A stretch of DNA of 64,000 bases, taken from Silvimonas amylolytica. GTDB taxonomy: Bacteria; Pseudomonadota; Gammaproteobacteria; Burkholderiales; Chitinibacteraceae. Shown piece after piece: positions 41,034-50,523 of this stretch (its first letter is position 1; each line of letters begins with the position of its first letter). The stretch is taken from NCBI RefSeq assembly GCF_014645555.1, contig NZ_BMLY01000004.1, positions 301,786 through 365,785 on the forward strand, given 5' to 3'. The position numbers were made by a program, and so were the translations under genes. The notes beneath the pieces were generated by a model. That model searched no databases. It was not told the DNA's origin and saw only the letters and a list, made by a program, of their open reading frames with translations.

Positions 41034-41969
41034 TCAGGATGTCTGGCGCTGGCGCGCCCGCTGCCGGGCCTGCAGCCCTGCAGCCAGGGACAAAAGATCG
41101 GCCATGCGTTTGTTGTTGCTGGCCTGTGCCAGCGACAAGGGTGTTTCACCATCCACGTGGCGGGCTGTCGCGTCTGCGCCCAGATCAAGCAGTGCGACAG
41201 CGGTGGAAAGATGACCGTTGGCCACCGCTTTGTGCAGAGCGGTCCAGCCTTCATTGGTGGCGGTATTCAGATTGGCACCGATCGCAACCAGCTTGCGTAC
41301 CACTTGTTCGTGGCCTTGGCTGGCGGCTTGTAGTAGCGCACTGAAACCTTGATGGCTTAGCTGGTTGACGTTCACGCTTCGGTCCACCAGCAACTGAATG
41401 ATCTCTTCGTGCCCGGTCAAAGCGGCCCAATGTAGCGCGGTGTAACCATCCCGATCTGCCGCATGAATATTGGCGCCGTGCTGCAACAGTAACAGCGCCA
41501 TTTCGCTTCGGCCTTCAAATGCGGCGCGGATCAATGGCGTCCATTGGCCTTCTGTTTCCAGGTGGTCTACCGGAAGACCCGCCTCCAGAAACAGCAGTAC
41601 CGCGCTGATATTGCCTTGCGAGACTGCTCGCTGGAAGTCCTCGGCCGAAGCATCAAAACCCAGTTCACGCAGCTGGTTTTCTACCGACTCCCGCACGTGT
41701 TCCCAGATATCTTCATGCTCTTCCTGCAGGCCAAGGATCTGGTCATGTGCCAGTGATACCGCCATGAGTTCTGCGCCGATCTCTGGTGGAAAACCTTGGC
41801 GGTCATAGCGATCCATGATGAGCAACTCATCAAAATAATCGTGCAGGTTAGGTGTGCCCCACAGTTCCATGATGCGGGTGACAATGCGCGGAAAGCGCGC
41901 AGCCAGTTGCTCCGGGTAACGGTGTTCCAGCTTGTAGGCAGCCAGTTTTTCACGTAGCGGATCGGTCAT
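41034..41969 (-). CDS. Ankyrin-repeat protein
   Basis: 311 residues. The N-terminal ~105 residues are a charged helical region (ELWGTPNLHDYFDELLIMDRYDRQGFPPEIG) with no family that I recognise. About five to six ankyrin repeats follow (110-290); typical units are GQWTPLIRAAFEGRSEMALLLL, DGYTALHWAALTGHEEIIQLL and EGWTALHKAVANGHLSTAVALL. The C-terminal tail is Arg/Gln-rich. No signal peptide, so probably a cytoplasmic binding protein. No operon partner. Start lacks a Shine-Dalgarno. Confidence 0.9.
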   Translation of the reverse strand: MTDPLREKLAAYKLEHRYPEQLAARFPRIVTRIMELWGTPNLHDYFDELLIMDRYDRQGFPPEIGAELMAVSLAHDQILGLQEEHEDIWEHVRESVENQLRELGFDASAEDFQRAVSQGNISAVLLFLEAGLPVDHLETEGQWTPLIRAAFEGRSEMALLLLQHGANIHAADRDGYTALHWAALTGHEEIIQLLVDRSVNVNQLSHQGFSALLQAASQGHEQVVRKLVAIGANLNTATNEGWTALHKAVANGHLSTAVALLDLGADATARHVDGETPLSLAQASNNKRMADLLSLAAGLQARQRARQRQTS

Positions 41970-42091
41970 GTCGGGGGCGAGCAGTTCAGGTGTGTAGATC
42001 CGACTCGCTTGATTGTGGCGGGTCGGTATTGATATACCGCTAACGTAGCACTTTTATGACCGTCTGTATGTGCCACCGGTTTCTTTCTTGC

Positions 42092-42120
42092 TGGACAAGT
42101 GCGAACACTATCGCTAGAAT
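42092..42120 (+). promoter_or_regulatory. Sigma-70 promoter of tRNA-Leu
   Basis: TGGACA (42092-42097), 17-bp spacer, TAGAAT (42115-42120), followed by a GC-rich discriminator GCCGCC as expected for a stable-RNA promoter. Confidence 0.82.
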
Positions 42121-42152
42121 GCCGCCTCTTGCTGCCTGTATGGGCCGCAAAT

Positions 42153-42237
42153 GCCGACATGGTGGAATTGGTAGACACGCTATCTTGAGGGGGTAGTGAC
42201 TGCGGTCGTGAGAGTTCGAGTCTCTCTGTCGGCACCA
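42153..42237 (+). tRNA. tRNA-Leu (anticodon GAG)
   Basis: 85 bases with encoded CCA. Acceptor GCCGACA / TGTCGGC, D-arm GTGGAATTGGTAGACAC, anticodon stem CTATC / GGTAG around loop TTGAGGG (anticodon GAG), a class II variable arm, and T-arm GAGAG-TTCGAGT-CTCTC. Closely similar to E. coli tRNA-Leu2. Confidence 0.97.
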
Positions 42238-42249
42238 AAGAATACCTCA

Positions 42250-42287
42250 ACAAAAAGCCCGGAGCATTGCTTCGGGCTTTTTGTTTT
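42250..42287. terminator. Bidirectional rho-independent terminator
   Basis: AAAAAGCCCG / CGGGCTTTTT outer stem with T-rich tail; lies between tRNA-Leu and the convergent methyltransferase gene. Confidence 0.9.
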
Positions 42288-42298
42288 TGCGCTGCTTG

Positions 42299-43012
42299 TC
42301 AGCCAGCGTAAAGCACAAAGACGGTTGGGCGTTTGTGCAGGTCCGGAGTGCCCTGTTTTTTCCATTGGCCTGCTTCCCGCGTCACAATCATCTCGTCGGC
42401 CGTGGTGATGTCCCGCGCGACAGTCAGCAAAGTTTGCGGTCGGCAAGTGGCGAGCAATGCTTCGAACAATGCGCCATTGCGATAAGGCGTCTCGATGAAC
42501 AATTCGGCCTGCTTGAGTTTGGCTGAGTCTTGTTCCAGCTTGCGGATAGCATCAATGCGTGCTGCGCCATCGGCGGGCAAATAGCCATTGAAGCGGAATT
42601 TCTGCCCATTGGCGCCACTGGCCATCAAGGCCAGCAGGATGGACGAGGGCCCGACCAGCGGTGCGACGCGAATGCCGCGGGCGTGGGCTAGCCGGATCAG
42701 ATTTGCACCCGGATCGGCCACACCTGGACAGCCTGCTTCTGACATCAACCCGACGTCGTGCCCGGCAAGGAGTGGTGCCAGCAGTGCGGCCAATTCCTTG
42801 TCCTGAGTATGCTCGTTGAGTTCTTGCATCCAGAGGCTGCGTAGTTCATGCGGGGTGCCAAACGCCTTGAGCATGTGTCGCGCGGTCTTGGGCGCTTCAA
42901 CAATGAAGTGCGTCAGTCGGCGTGCAATGCTAATGACATCTGCCGGGAGAACACTGTCGAGGGTGTCCTCGCCCAGCGGAACGGGCAAAAGATATAAAGT
43001 GCCGGTGGTCAC
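42299..43012 (-). CDS. RsmI-like SAM-dependent methyltransferase
   Basis: 237-residue tetrapyrrole-methylase-fold protein of the RsmI/YraL superfamily; RsmI itself 2'-O-methylates C1402 of 16S rRNA. Seen: TLYLLPVPLGEDTL start, VGLMSEAGCPGVADPGANL (SAM site), VGPSSILLALMASG and FNGYLPADG. It differs from typical RsmI by the shorter N-terminus and IETPYRNGALFEALL. GTG at 43012 is chosen: GGAGG precedes it and it overlaps the maf stop as GTGA. Cotranscribed with maf. An rRNA target is inference, so no symbol is given. Confidence 0.88.
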   Translation of the reverse strand: MTTGTLYLLPVPLGEDTLDSVLPADVISIARRLTHFIVEAPKTARHMLKAFGTPHELRSLWMQELNEHTQDKELAALLAPLLAGHDVGLMSEAGCPGVADPGANLIRLAHARGIRVAPLVGPSSILLALMASGANGQKFRFNGYLPADGAARIDAIRKLEQDSAKLKQAELFIETPYRNGALFEALLATCRPQTLLTVARDITTADEMIVTREAGQWKKQGTPDLHKRPTVFVLYAG

Positions 43013-43608
43013 AGAACCTCCACGCCGTGTTGTTGCAACAGATTGCACAAAGCAATCAGAGGCAGGCCGATCAATGCGGTAGGGTCGGTGGACTCGACCG
43101 CCGCAATCATCGCAATGCCCAGGCTTTCTACTTTGGCACTCCCGGCGCAGTCGTACGGTTGTTCGCGGCGCAAATAGTGCTCGATCTGGGCGTCAGAATA
43201 ATTGCGCATCGTGACCCGGGTAATATCGGTAGCGCTATCAGTCTGGCCGCTGGCGGCATCAAAAAGCGCCACGGCGGTGTGAAATTCGACAGTACGGCCG
43301 CGCATTTGGGATAGTTGTGCCACGGCGCGCTCGTGCGTGCCCGGTTTGCCCAGTTGCTGACCATCCAGCAGTGCTACCTGGTCTGAGCCGATCAGCAAGG
43401 CGGTCGGAAAAGCGCCTTTCAGGGCGTGGGCTTTCGAGATGGCAAGGCGCAAGCTGGTTTGCGCTGCAGTTTCGCTGGCCAGCGGGGTTTCATCGACCAT
43501 GGGCGAGGCCGTATCAAACGGCAGGCCCAGTCGCGACAAGAGGTCGCGCCGATAGACGGATGTAGAAGCCAGAATCAACGGTCTGGCCGGAAGGGCTTGT
43601 TTTTGCAT
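43009..43608 (-). CDS. Maf/YceF-type nucleotide pyrophosphatase
   Basis: 199-residue Maf-family house-cleaning NTP pyrophosphatase; YceF-type members prefer 7-methyl-GTP. Signature parts: LILASTSVYRRDLLSRLG near the N-terminus, VDETPLASETAAQTSLRLAISKA, catalytic-Asp segment LIGSDQVALLDGQQLGKPG, and QPYDCAGSAKVESLGIAMI. The YceF subgroup is supported by its position beside yceD-rpmF-plsX, as in E. coli, although here it is divergent from yceD. Followed by the rsmI-like gene in a GTGA overlap. Confidence 0.92.
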   Translation of the reverse strand: MQKQALPARPLILASTSVYRRDLLSRLGLPFDTASPMVDETPLASETAAQTSLRLAISKAHALKGAFPTALLIGSDQVALLDGQQLGKPGTHERAVAQLSQMRGRTVEFHTAVALFDAASGQTDSATDITRVTMRNYSDAQIEHYLRREQPYDCAGSAKVESLGIAMIAAVESTDPTALIGLPLIALCNLLQQHGVEVL

Positions 43609-43640
43609 GGGAAATTCTTGTGCTTTGGCTCAAAAAGCCT

Positions 43641-43668
43641 TTGACAGAAGGGCGTCGCGGATTATATC
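43641..43668 (+). promoter_or_regulatory. Sigma-70 promoter of the yceD-rpmF cluster
   Basis: Perfect TTGACA (43641-43646), 16-bp spacer, TATATC (43663-43668). Transcription would begin near 43675. Confidence 0.7.
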
Positions 43669-44193
43669 ATGCGCGGTTTCTTAGCTCCGGCGGCCTTGGC
43701 CATGAATGTGATCGACAGCGCGTTATTCGCGCGTGAGCAACGGGAATTGTCCGGTACCCTTGCGGTATCGTCACTCACTCGTTTGCACGATCAGTTGGCC
43801 GATCAGTCTGGCTCGGTGGAGTGGGAATTGCAGGGTGGTGTCGACAAGATCGAACGTCCCTGGCTCAGTCTGGCGCTCAAAGGACAGTTGCGGCTTGTAT
43901 GTCAGCGCTGCCTCAAACCGATGGACTGGCCGTTTGCCACAGAGGCGCTGCTGACGCAGTTCTCTGATGAAGCAAAGCTCGACGAAGCCGAAGAGCAGGA
44001 TGAAGAACTTGAAGGCATGCTCGTTGATCCAGCGCTGGATGTAGAAGCGCTGATCGAGGAAGAAGTCATCCTTGCTGTACCGTTTGCGCCCATGCACGAT
44101 CATTGTGGTGGCACAGAAGGTGCAACAGAGGCTGGCAAGAAACCGAATCCGTTTGCTGTCCTGGCTGGTCTGAAAACCAGGAAAGCGGAATAA
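43669..44193 (+). CDS. yceD: YceD-family DUF177 protein
   Basis: 174 residues from the outermost ATG. YceD/DUF177 proteins lie upstream of rpmF in most bacteria and are linked to 23S rRNA/ribosome assembly. Visible: LRLVCQRCLKPMDWPF with a CxxC pair, a strongly acidic middle (DEAEEQDEELEG), the family core DVEALIEEEVILAVPFAPMHDHCG and the tail KPNPFAVLAGLKTRK. The promoter -10 ends at 43668, so an mRNA made from it would lack the 43669 ATG; the ATG at 43702 (MNVIDSALFARE) is then the better start. 43669 is given as outer limit. Confidence 0.9.
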   Translation: MRGFLAPAALAMNVIDSALFAREQRELSGTLAVSSLTRLHDQLADQSGSVEWELQGGVDKIERPWLSLALKGQLRLVCQRCLKPMDWPFATEALLTQFSDEAKLDEAEEQDEELEGMLVDPALDVEALIEEEVILAVPFAPMHDHCGGTEGATEAGKKPNPFAVLAGLKTRKAE

Positions 44194-44277
44194 CGGACGA
44201 GACCGTAAAGCCGGATGTGCTTATAGCGTCGTCCGTTGCATCATCAAATACATAACTGGTTTTCAAGGAGTACCCAA

Positions 44278-44457
44278 ATGGCTGTTCAACAGAATAAAAA
44301 GTCCCCGTCCAAGCGCGGCATGCATCGCGCCCATGACTTCCTGACCGCTCCGGCTCTGGCTGTTGAAGCCACGACCGGCGAAACGCACCTGCGCCACCAC
44401 ATCAGCCCGAACGGTTTCTACAAGGGCCGTCGTGTGATCAAGGCCAAGGGCGAATAA
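44278..44457 (+). CDS. rpmF: 50S ribosomal protein L32
   Basis: 59-residue large-subunit protein. [20 protein letters not shown] is the standard L32 N-terminus; the [16 protein letters not shown] tail is intact and the cysteine zinc-finger pairs of some L32s are absent. AAGGAG lies eight bases before the ATG; the longer open frame from 44236 is rejected on this basis. Lies 84 bp after yceD and before plsX. Confidence 0.97.
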   Translation: MAVQQNKKSPSKRGMHRAHDFLTAPALAVEATTGETHLRHHISPNGFYKGRRVIKAKGE

Positions 44458-44480
44458 TTCGCTTCGGGTGAAAACCCTTT

Positions 44481-44496
44481 ATAACCATATGGTTAT
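44481..44496. promoter_or_regulatory. 16-bp perfect palindrome upstream of plsX
   Basis: ATAACCATATGGTTAT, fully self-complementary, 24 bp after rpmF and 79 bp before plsX. Candidate operator for the fatty-acid operon. A further hairpin GGCGCAAGC / GCTTGCGCC follows at about 44503-44530, without a T-tract. Confidence 0.55.
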
Positions 44497-44574
44497 GTTA
44501 GCGGCGCAAGCGGGAGTCCCTGCTTGCGCCGTTCGCCATTCTGGCCAAGCGATTCGCAAAGCAGACCAAAGCTA

Positions 44575-45639
44575 ATGGATATTACTGTTGCTGTTGACGC
44601 GATGGGCGGTGACCATGGCACCCATGTCACCGTACCTGCCGCGCTGCGCTTTCTGGACGACCACCCCGATGTGAACATCGTGCTGGTCGGAATGCCTGAC
44701 GCCATTGAGGCTGAACTCAAGGCGCGCCGCCGTACGCTCGGCCCGCGCCTCAGGGTGCAGCCGGCCAGTGAAGTCGTCACCATGGATGAGGCGCCGCAAT
44801 CGGCCCTCAAAAACAAGAAAGACTCGTCCATGCGGGTGGCAATCAACCTGGTCAAAACCGGTGGTGCCAACGCGTGTGTGTCGGCGGGCAATACGGGCGC
44901 GCTGATGGCGACTGCACGTTTTGTGCTCAAGACCATCAAGGGGATTGATCGCCCGGCCATTGCCAAAATGCTGCCGACGCGCAAGAACACCTATTCGTGC
45001 GTGCTTGACCTGGGCGCCAACGTCGATTGCACGCCACAGCACCTTGTGCAGTTTGCAATCATGGGCGCCATGCTGGTTTCGGCCACACGCCAGCAAGCCC
45101 GCCCGAGCGTTGGGTTGTTGAATATCGGTGAAGAAGAAATCAAGGGTAATGAAGTGGTCAAAGAGGCCGCTGAACTCTTGCGCCGTTCAAATCTTAACTT
45201 CCATGGCAACGTGGAAGGTGACGACATCTACGCCGGTACGGTGGATGTGATTGTTGCCGATGGCTTTACCGGCAACGTCGCGCTCAAGACCTCTGAAGGT
45301 CTGGCGAAGATGATTGCTGAGCAGCTGCGGGAAGAATTCCTGCGCAACTGGTGGTCACGTTTGCTGGCAGGACTGGCTTGGCCAGTATTGTCGCGGTTCA
45401 AAAAACGCGTTGATCCACGCCGGTACAATGGCGCATCTTTGCTCGGCCTCAACGGTATTGTGGTAAAAAGCCATGGCGGAGCGGATCGCATGGCGTTTTA
45501 CTGGGCACTGTCACAAGCCGTTGACGAAGCCCGCGCCGGTGTGACCCAGCGCATTGCCGAGCAGGTGCAGCAAGAGCTTGAATTGCTCGCTGCCCAGCCA
45601 GAGGTTGGCGCAGTCTCCCCCGATACGCCTTTAGCCTGA
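44575..45639 (+). CDS. plsX: Phosphate acyltransferase PlsX
   Basis: PlsX makes acyl-phosphate from acyl-ACP for phospholipid synthesis. The ATG at 44575 gives [15 protein letters not shown], the family start; 17 upstream codons are dropped. Core segments: [60 protein letters not shown] and [18 protein letters not shown]. 354 residues. Opens plsX-fabH-(fabD-fabG-acpP-fabF). Confidence 0.96.
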   Translation: MDITVAVDAMGGDHGTHVTVPAALRFLDDHPDVNIVLVGMPDAIEAELKARRRTLGPRLRVQPASEVVTMDEAPQSALKNKKDSSMRVAINLVKTGGANACVSAGNTGALMATARFVLKTIKGIDRPAIAKMLPTRKNTYSCVLDLGANVDCTPQHLVQFAIMGAMLVSATRQQARPSVGLLNIGEEEIKGNEVVKEAAELLRRSNLNFHGNVEGDDIYAGTVDVIVADGFTGNVALKTSEGLAKMIAEQLREEFLRNWWSRLLAGLAWPVLSRFKKRVDPRRYNGASLLGLNGIVVKSHGGADRMAFYWALSQAVDEARAGVTQRIAEQVQQELELLAAQPEVGAVSPDTPLA

Positions 45640-45682
45640 ACGGGCAACGCGCCCGTTCAGACCCTGCCAGGAGAATAAATCC

Positions 45683-46639
45683 ATGTATTCGCGCATTGCC
45701 GGCACCGGTTCTTACCTGCCGGCCAAAACGCTGACCAACCAAGATCTGGCGCAGAAAGTTGAAACCAGCGACGAATGGATTGTCTCGCGGACCGGTATCC
45801 GTGAGCGCCGTCTTGCCGCTGCAGATGAAACCACGTCTGACCTGGCCTTCAAGGCTGTCGAGCGAGCGCTGGCTGCTGCAGGCAAAACGGTTGAAGACAT
45901 TGATCTCTTGATTGTCGCAACGACGACGCCTGATAGCGTCTTTCCGTCGACAGCATGTATTTTGCAAGACAAGCTGGGCGTGCACGGCTTTCCTGCGTTT
46001 GATGTCCAGGCAGTCTGTTCGGGCTTTATCTACGCCCTGGCTACCGCTGACAAATTTGTGCAGACCGGCGCTGCCAAATGCGCAGTTGTCGTTGGCGCAG
46101 AGAAACTCTCAAACATCGTTGACTGGAATGACCGCGGTACCTGCATCTTGTTTGGCGATGGCGCCGGCGCTGTAGTGCTGACTGCGAGTGAAGAGCCGGG
46201 CATTTTGCAGACTCGCCTGCGCGCTGATGGTCGGTACCGTTCCATTCTGAAAGCGGATGCACGTCTGCAAGGTGGCGAGATTTCCGGCAATCCGTATATC
46301 TATATGGAAGGCAACGCGGTCTTCAAGTTTGCCGTGCGTGCGCTGGCCGACATCGCTGTAGAAACCCTGGCGGCTGCCGGTCTGGAAAAATCTGATATCG
46401 ACTGGCTGGTACCGCATCAGGCCAACCTGCGCATTATCGAATCCACAGCCAAGCACCTGCATCTTTCTATGGACCAGGTCATTGTCACTGTGGACCGTCA
46501 CGGTAATACTTCGGCCGCGTCGATTCCGCTGGCGCTGGATGAAGGTATTCGTAGCGGCAAGATCCAGCGAGGGCAGACCCTGATGCTGGAAGGCATTGGT
46601 GGCGGTTTTGCCTGGGGCTCCGCGCTGATCCGGTACTGA
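45683..46639 (+). CDS. fabH: 3-oxoacyl-ACP synthase III
   Basis: FabH starts fatty-acid synthesis by condensing acetyl-CoA with malonyl-ACP. The catalytic triad is Cys112 (in [10 protein letters not shown]), His in [11 protein letters not shown] and Asn in [10 protein letters not shown]. 318 residues. AGGAGA precedes the ATG. Lies 43 bp after plsX. A hairpin with a T-tract follows, separating it partly from fabD. Confidence 0.97.
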   Translation: MYSRIAGTGSYLPAKTLTNQDLAQKVETSDEWIVSRTGIRERRLAAADETTSDLAFKAVERALAAAGKTVEDIDLLIVATTTPDSVFPSTACILQDKLGVHGFPAFDVQAVCSGFIYALATADKFVQTGAAKCAVVVGAEKLSNIVDWNDRGTCILFGDGAGAVVLTASEEPGILQTRLRADGRYRSILKADARLQGGEISGNPYIYMEGNAVFKFAVRALADIAVETLAAAGLEKSDIDWLVPHQANLRIIESTAKHLHLSMDQVIVTVDRHGNTSAASIPLALDEGIRSGKIQRGQTLMLEGIGGGFAWGSALIRY

Positions 46640-46644
46640 AAAAC

Positions 46645-46672
46645 ACGGCGCTTTATGCGCCGTTTGTTTTTT
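46645..46672 (+). terminator. Rho-independent terminator after fabH
   Basis: ACGGCGC / GCGCCGT stem, TTTAT loop, then TTGTTTTTT. Confidence 0.85.
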
Positions 46673-46688
46673 CAAACAGTCATTTGAA

Positions 46689-46706
46689 CTGATCGCTCGC
46701 GATCAG
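46689..46706. promoter_or_regulatory. 18-bp inverted repeat upstream of fabD
   Basis: CTGATCGC-TC-GCGATCAG, followed 5 bp later by a -10-like TACAAT (46711-46716). The position, right after a terminator and before fabD, suggests an operator/promoter for the fabD unit; no clear -35. Confidence 0.4.
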
Positions 46707-46816
46707 CCCATACAATGCTTTGCTGTAAAGTTCGACCTGCACAATCCGGCGCAAATTAATACGCGCGACAGGGCAGGGGACGGACAGGTGCAGCGAAGGT
46801 AACAAGGAGAAAATCC

Positions 46817-47743
46817 ATGAAACTGGCATTTGTATTCCCCGGCCAGGGTTCGCAGGCGATCGGGATGATGAACGCATGGGCCGAGGTGCCCGTTGTGAAG
46901 GCCACCTTTGATGAGGCCTCTGGTGTTCTGGGTCTGGATCTGTGGAAGATGGTTGCTGAAGGCCCGGCTGAAAACCTCAATGCGACGATCAACACCCAGC
47001 CAGTCATGCTGACCGCTGGCGTCGCGGTGTGGCGTGCCTGGCAAGCTACCGGTGGCCGTACGCCTGACGTATTGGCCGGTCACAGCCTCGGTGAATACGC
47101 AGCACTGGTTGCTGCGGGCGCCATGGGGTTTGGCGACGCGTTGCAATTGGTACGTCTGCGTGCAGAAGCGATGCAAAATGCCGTGCCTGCCGGTGAAGGC
47201 GCCATGGCCGCTGTGCTGGGTCTGGATGATGCAGCGGTGGTCGCTGCGTGCGCGCAGGCAGCGCAGGGTGATGTGGTGCAGGCTGTTAACTTCAACTCGC
47301 CCGGTCAGGTGGTGATCGCGGGTTCCAAAGCGGCCGTTGAGCGAGCATGCGAGACCGCCAAGGCAGCCGGTGCCAAGCGCGCCATGCTGCTGCCGGTATC
47401 CGTGCCGTCTCATTGTGACCTGATGAAGCCGGCTGCCGAGGTGTTGAAGGCTCGTCTCGCTGCTATCAATATCGCTACGCCTGAAATCCCCGTGCTTCAC
47501 AATGCCGACGTTGCCAGCTATGCCGATGCCGACCGTATCCGTGATGCCCTGGTGCGCCAGTTGTATATGCCGGTACGCTGGGTGGAAACCGTCAGCCATA
47601 TGGCGGCAGATGGCGTCGGTGTGATTGCGGAATGCGGTCCGGGCAAGGTGCTGGCAGGTTTGAACAAGCGTATCGCTGCGGATGCCCAGCAATTTGCGCT
47701 GACCGATCCGGCTGCGCTGGACGCGTTGCGCGCGGCGGCCTGA
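46817..47743 (+). CDS. fabD: Malonyl-CoA-ACP transacylase
   Basis: FabD loads malonate onto ACP. The nucleophile is Ser90 in GHSLGEYAAL; FPGQGSQAIGM is the oxyanion loop, and His is in VPSHCDLMKPA. VNFNSPGQVVIAG and the C-terminal ECGPGKVLAGLNKR complete the fold. 308 residues. AAGGAGA precedes the ATG. Followed 77 bp later by fabG. Confidence 0.97.
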   Translation: MKLAFVFPGQGSQAIGMMNAWAEVPVVKATFDEASGVLGLDLWKMVAEGPAENLNATINTQPVMLTAGVAVWRAWQATGGRTPDVLAGHSLGEYAALVAAGAMGFGDALQLVRLRAEAMQNAVPAGEGAMAAVLGLDDAAVVAACAQAAQGDVVQAVNFNSPGQVVIAGSKAAVERACETAKAAGAKRAMLLPVSVPSHCDLMKPAAEVLKARLAAINIATPEIPVLHNADVASYADADRIRDALVRQLYMPVRWVETVSHMAADGVGVIAECGPGKVLAGLNKRIAADAQQFALTDPAALDALRAAA

Positions 47744-47820
47744 ATCAAGCCGCGGCGTGAAGCATTGCCTGGATTGGCAGCGTTCATGGCCGCGTTAAAT
47801 GAATTTGAGGAGATAAATCC

Positions 47821-48564
47821 ATGAGTCTTGAAGGCAAGATTGCGCTGGTGACCGGCGCATCGCGCGGCATTGGCCAGGCCATTGCGCTTGAACTGGCAAA
47901 GCAAGGCGCGACCGTACTGGGTACGGCAACGTCCGACAGCGGCGCTGAAGCAATTACCGCATACTTGAATGCGGCCGGTGCGAAGGGGCAGGGCCTGCGT
48001 TTGCAAGTGACCGAAGAAGGCGCTTGTGAGGCGATTGTGGGTCAAATCGAAAAAGAATTTGGCGCAATCACCATCCTGGTCAACAATGCCGGCATCACGC
48101 GCGATAATTTGCTGATGCGCATGAAAGATGAAGAATGGGATGCCATCATGGCGACCAACCTCAAGCCCGTGTACCAGCTTTCAAAAGCAGTTATTCGTGG
48201 CATGATGAAGGCGCGCTGGGGCCGGATTGTGAATATTGCCTCTGTTGTGGGTGCAACCGGCAATCCTGGTCAGACCAACTACTCTGCAGCCAAGGCTGCA
48301 CTGTTTGGTTTTACCAAGTCGCTGGCCCGCGAAATTGGCAGCCGTGGTGTGACCGTGAACGCTGTGGCCCCCGGCTTTATTGATACCGATATGACTAAAG
48401 TATTGCCGGAAGAGCAAAAGGCAAAACTGGTCGAAAGCATTGCGCTGGGCCGCTTGGGCGACCCGCAGGACATCGCCGACGCAGTCGCGTTCCTTGCCAG
48501 CGACAAAGCCGGTTACGTTACCGGCAACACGCTGCACGTGAACGGTGGCATGTTCATGAACTGA
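47821..48564 (+). CDS. fabG: 3-oxoacyl-ACP reductase
   Basis: NADPH-dependent short-chain dehydrogenase of fatty-acid elongation. Cofactor motif TGASRGIG (11-18), NNAG (88-91), catalytic Ser141, Tyr154 and Lys158 (YSAAK), and C-terminal GYVTGNTLHVNGGMFM. 247 residues. GAGGAGA precedes the ATG. Confidence 0.97.
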   Translation: MSLEGKIALVTGASRGIGQAIALELAKQGATVLGTATSDSGAEAITAYLNAAGAKGQGLRLQVTEEGACEAIVGQIEKEFGAITILVNNAGITRDNLLMRMKDEEWDAIMATNLKPVYQLSKAVIRGMMKARWGRIVNIASVVGATGNPGQTNYSAAKAALFGFTKSLAREIGSRGVTVNAVAPGFIDTDMTKVLPEEQKAKLVESIALGRLGDPQDIADAVAFLASDKAGYVTGNTLHVNGGMFMN

Positions 48565-48663
48565 TTCTTTCCGGTGTGCATTCAGATGCTTGCGTGCCGG
48601 GGAATGGAAGTAGTGTTACAACCGTATGGCGTGTGCATTTTCATCAATTGAAAGCTGAGGCGC

Positions 48664-48691
48664 TTGGCGTTCAGGTTTTTTTTGGTAGAAT
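48664..48691 (+). promoter_or_regulatory. Sigma-70 promoter of acpP
   Basis: TTGGCG (48664-48669), 16-bp spacer with T8, TAGAAT (48686-48691), GC-rich discriminator; 44 bp before the start codon. Fits the need for high ACP expression. Confidence 0.75.
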
Positions 48692-48734
48692 GCGGACGCA
48701 TTTTTCCGAATCTTAGAAAGGCTTGGCTAAACCC

Positions 48735-48974
48735 ATGGAAAACATCGAACAGCGCGTGAAGAAAATCGTTGCTGAGCAACTTGGCGTACCGGAAACCGAC
48801 GTCAAAATCGAATCGTCCTTCGTGAACGATCTCGGCGCCGACTCCCTCGACACCGTTGAGCTGGTGATGGCACTCGAAGAAGAATTCGAATGCGAAATCC
48901 CGGACGAAGAAGCTGAGAAGATCACTACTGTTCAGCAAGCGATTGACTACGTCAGCGCCCACCTGAGCAAGTAA
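48735..48974 (+). CDS. acpP: Acyl carrier protein
   Basis: 79-residue ACP. The phosphopantetheine serine is Ser37 in [16 protein letters not shown]. Strongly acidic four-helix sequence, ending VSAHLSK. ATG at 48735 gives the standard [17 protein letters not shown]; the TTG at 48723 is rejected. AGAAAGG lies a little far upstream (13 bases). Confidence 0.97.
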   Translation: MENIEQRVKKIVAEQLGVPETDVKIESSFVNDLGADSLDTVELVMALEEEFECEIPDEEAEKITTVQQAIDYVSAHLSK

Positions 48975-49170
48975 TCGTTCCGATTCGTCTCCATGGTCGC
49001 CTGGCGACCGTGGTCAGAGCGGTGCGCAAGACCAACGCCTGCATCAGTCACTCCGGTCTTTGCCGGCAATACGGTTTCCGTGTTGCCGGGATGGATTGGG
49101 GCCGCCTGACTGTGGGCGCTGCGCCATTGCCACCGCTCTTGTTACATCCGGTTTACTCTCGGAGATTACC

Positions 49171-50412
49171 GTGTCCAAACGTAGAGTAGTCGTTACCGGC
49201 CTCGGTCATGTCTCGCCCGTGGGCAATGACGTGGCAACTGGCTGGGCGAACCTTCTCGCTGGCAAGTCCGGCATTGGCAAGATCACCCGCTTTGATGCGA
49301 CCGACTATGCCTGCCAGATCGCAGGCGAAGTCAAAGAGTTCGACATCAGCAGTTATATTTCGGCCAAAGACGCACGTCGTATGGATGTTTTCATCCATTA
49401 CGGTATTGCAGCGGCTTTCCAGGCGATCGCCGATGCTGGCATTGAAGACATTCCCGACCTGGACAAGACCCGCGTTGGCGTGAACATCGGTTCCGGCATT
49501 GGCGGTCTGCCTTTGATCGAAGAAACCGGCGCGACGCTGCTGGCTGGCGGCCCGCGCAAGATCGGTCCGTTCTTCATTCCAGGTTCGCTGACCAATTTGA
49601 TCGCCGGTCACGTGACCATTTACAAGGGCTTTCAAGGTCCTAGCTATGGCATTGTGTCCGCTTGTACTACCGGCGCACACTGCATTGGCGATGCTGCCCG
49701 CATGATTCAATACGGCGATGCCGATGTGATGGTCGCTGGCGGCGCAGAAGGCGCGGTCACCGGTCTGGGTATTGGTGGTTTTGCCGCCATGAAGGCGCTG
49801 TCTACCCGTAATGATGATCCGGCAGGTGCATCCCGTCCGTGGGACAAGGGGCGTGACGGTTTTGTCATGGGCGAAGGCGCTGGTGTGCTGGTGCTGGAAG
49901 ACTACGAGCACGCCGTCAAACGTGGCGCAAAGATCTACGCAGAACTGGTTGGTTTTGGCATGAGCTCGGATGCTCACCACATCACAGCCCCCAGTGCAGA
50001 AGGTCCGGCGCGCGGTGTGGCCAATGCGCTGCGTGACGCTGGCATTAACCTGGATGAAGTCGACTACGTGAATGCTCACGGCACATCGACCCCGCTGGGT
50101 GATGCCAACGAAACCAATGCATTGAAGATTGCTTTCGGCGATCACGCGAAGAAACTGGTGGTGAACTCGACCAAGTCGATGACTGGCCACTTGTTGGGCG
50201 GTGCAGGCGGCGTGGAAGCGGTTTACTCGGTCCTCGCGTTGCATAACCAGATTTCCCCACCGACGATCAACCTGGATGACCAGGACATTGAAGGCGGTTG
50301 CGATCTCGATTACGTGGCCAATACCGCACGTGAAATGAATATCCGTGTGGCCATTTCCAACTCCTTCGGGTTTGGTGGCACTAACGGCACGCTGGTATTT
50401 AAACGCGTCTGA
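49171..50412 (+). CDS. fabF: 3-oxoacyl-ACP synthase II
   Basis: FabF elongates acyl-ACP by condensation with malonyl-ACP. The triad is Cys165 (in VSACTTGAH), His in [12 protein letters not shown] and His in [15 protein letters not shown]. The start is GTG at 49171 with CGGAG upstream; the open frame extends to 49060 without family similarity. 413 residues. [10 protein letters not shown] has His where most FabF have Met or Val. Its terminator ends the fab operon. Confidence 0.97.
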   Translation: MSKRRVVVTGLGHVSPVGNDVATGWANLLAGKSGIGKITRFDATDYACQIAGEVKEFDISSYISAKDARRMDVFIHYGIAAAFQAIADAGIEDIPDLDKTRVGVNIGSGIGGLPLIEETGATLLAGGPRKIGPFFIPGSLTNLIAGHVTIYKGFQGPSYGIVSACTTGAHCIGDAARMIQYGDADVMVAGGAEGAVTGLGIGGFAAMKALSTRNDDPAGASRPWDKGRDGFVMGEGAGVLVLEDYEHAVKRGAKIYAELVGFGMSSDAHHITAPSAEGPARGVANALRDAGINLDEVDYVNAHGTSTPLGDANETNALKIAFGDHAKKLVVNSTKSMTGHLLGGAGGVEAVYSVLALHNQISPPTINLDDQDIEGGCDLDYVANTAREMNIRVAISNSFGFGGTNGTLVFKRV

Positions 50413-50431
50413 TCGCGTGGATGCCAGATCG

Positions 50432-50460
50432 AAAAGGGCTGCCTTGGGCAGCCCTTTTTA
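50432..50460 (+). terminator. Rho-independent terminator of fabF
   Basis: AAAAGGGCTGCC / GGCAGCCCTTTT stem, very short loop, T5 tail. Confidence 0.93.
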
Positions 50461-50523
50461 TTTGTGGTCGGGATGAGTGATTGTCATGAAGAGGTACGCT
50501 GGCAAGCCTGATAAAATCACGCT

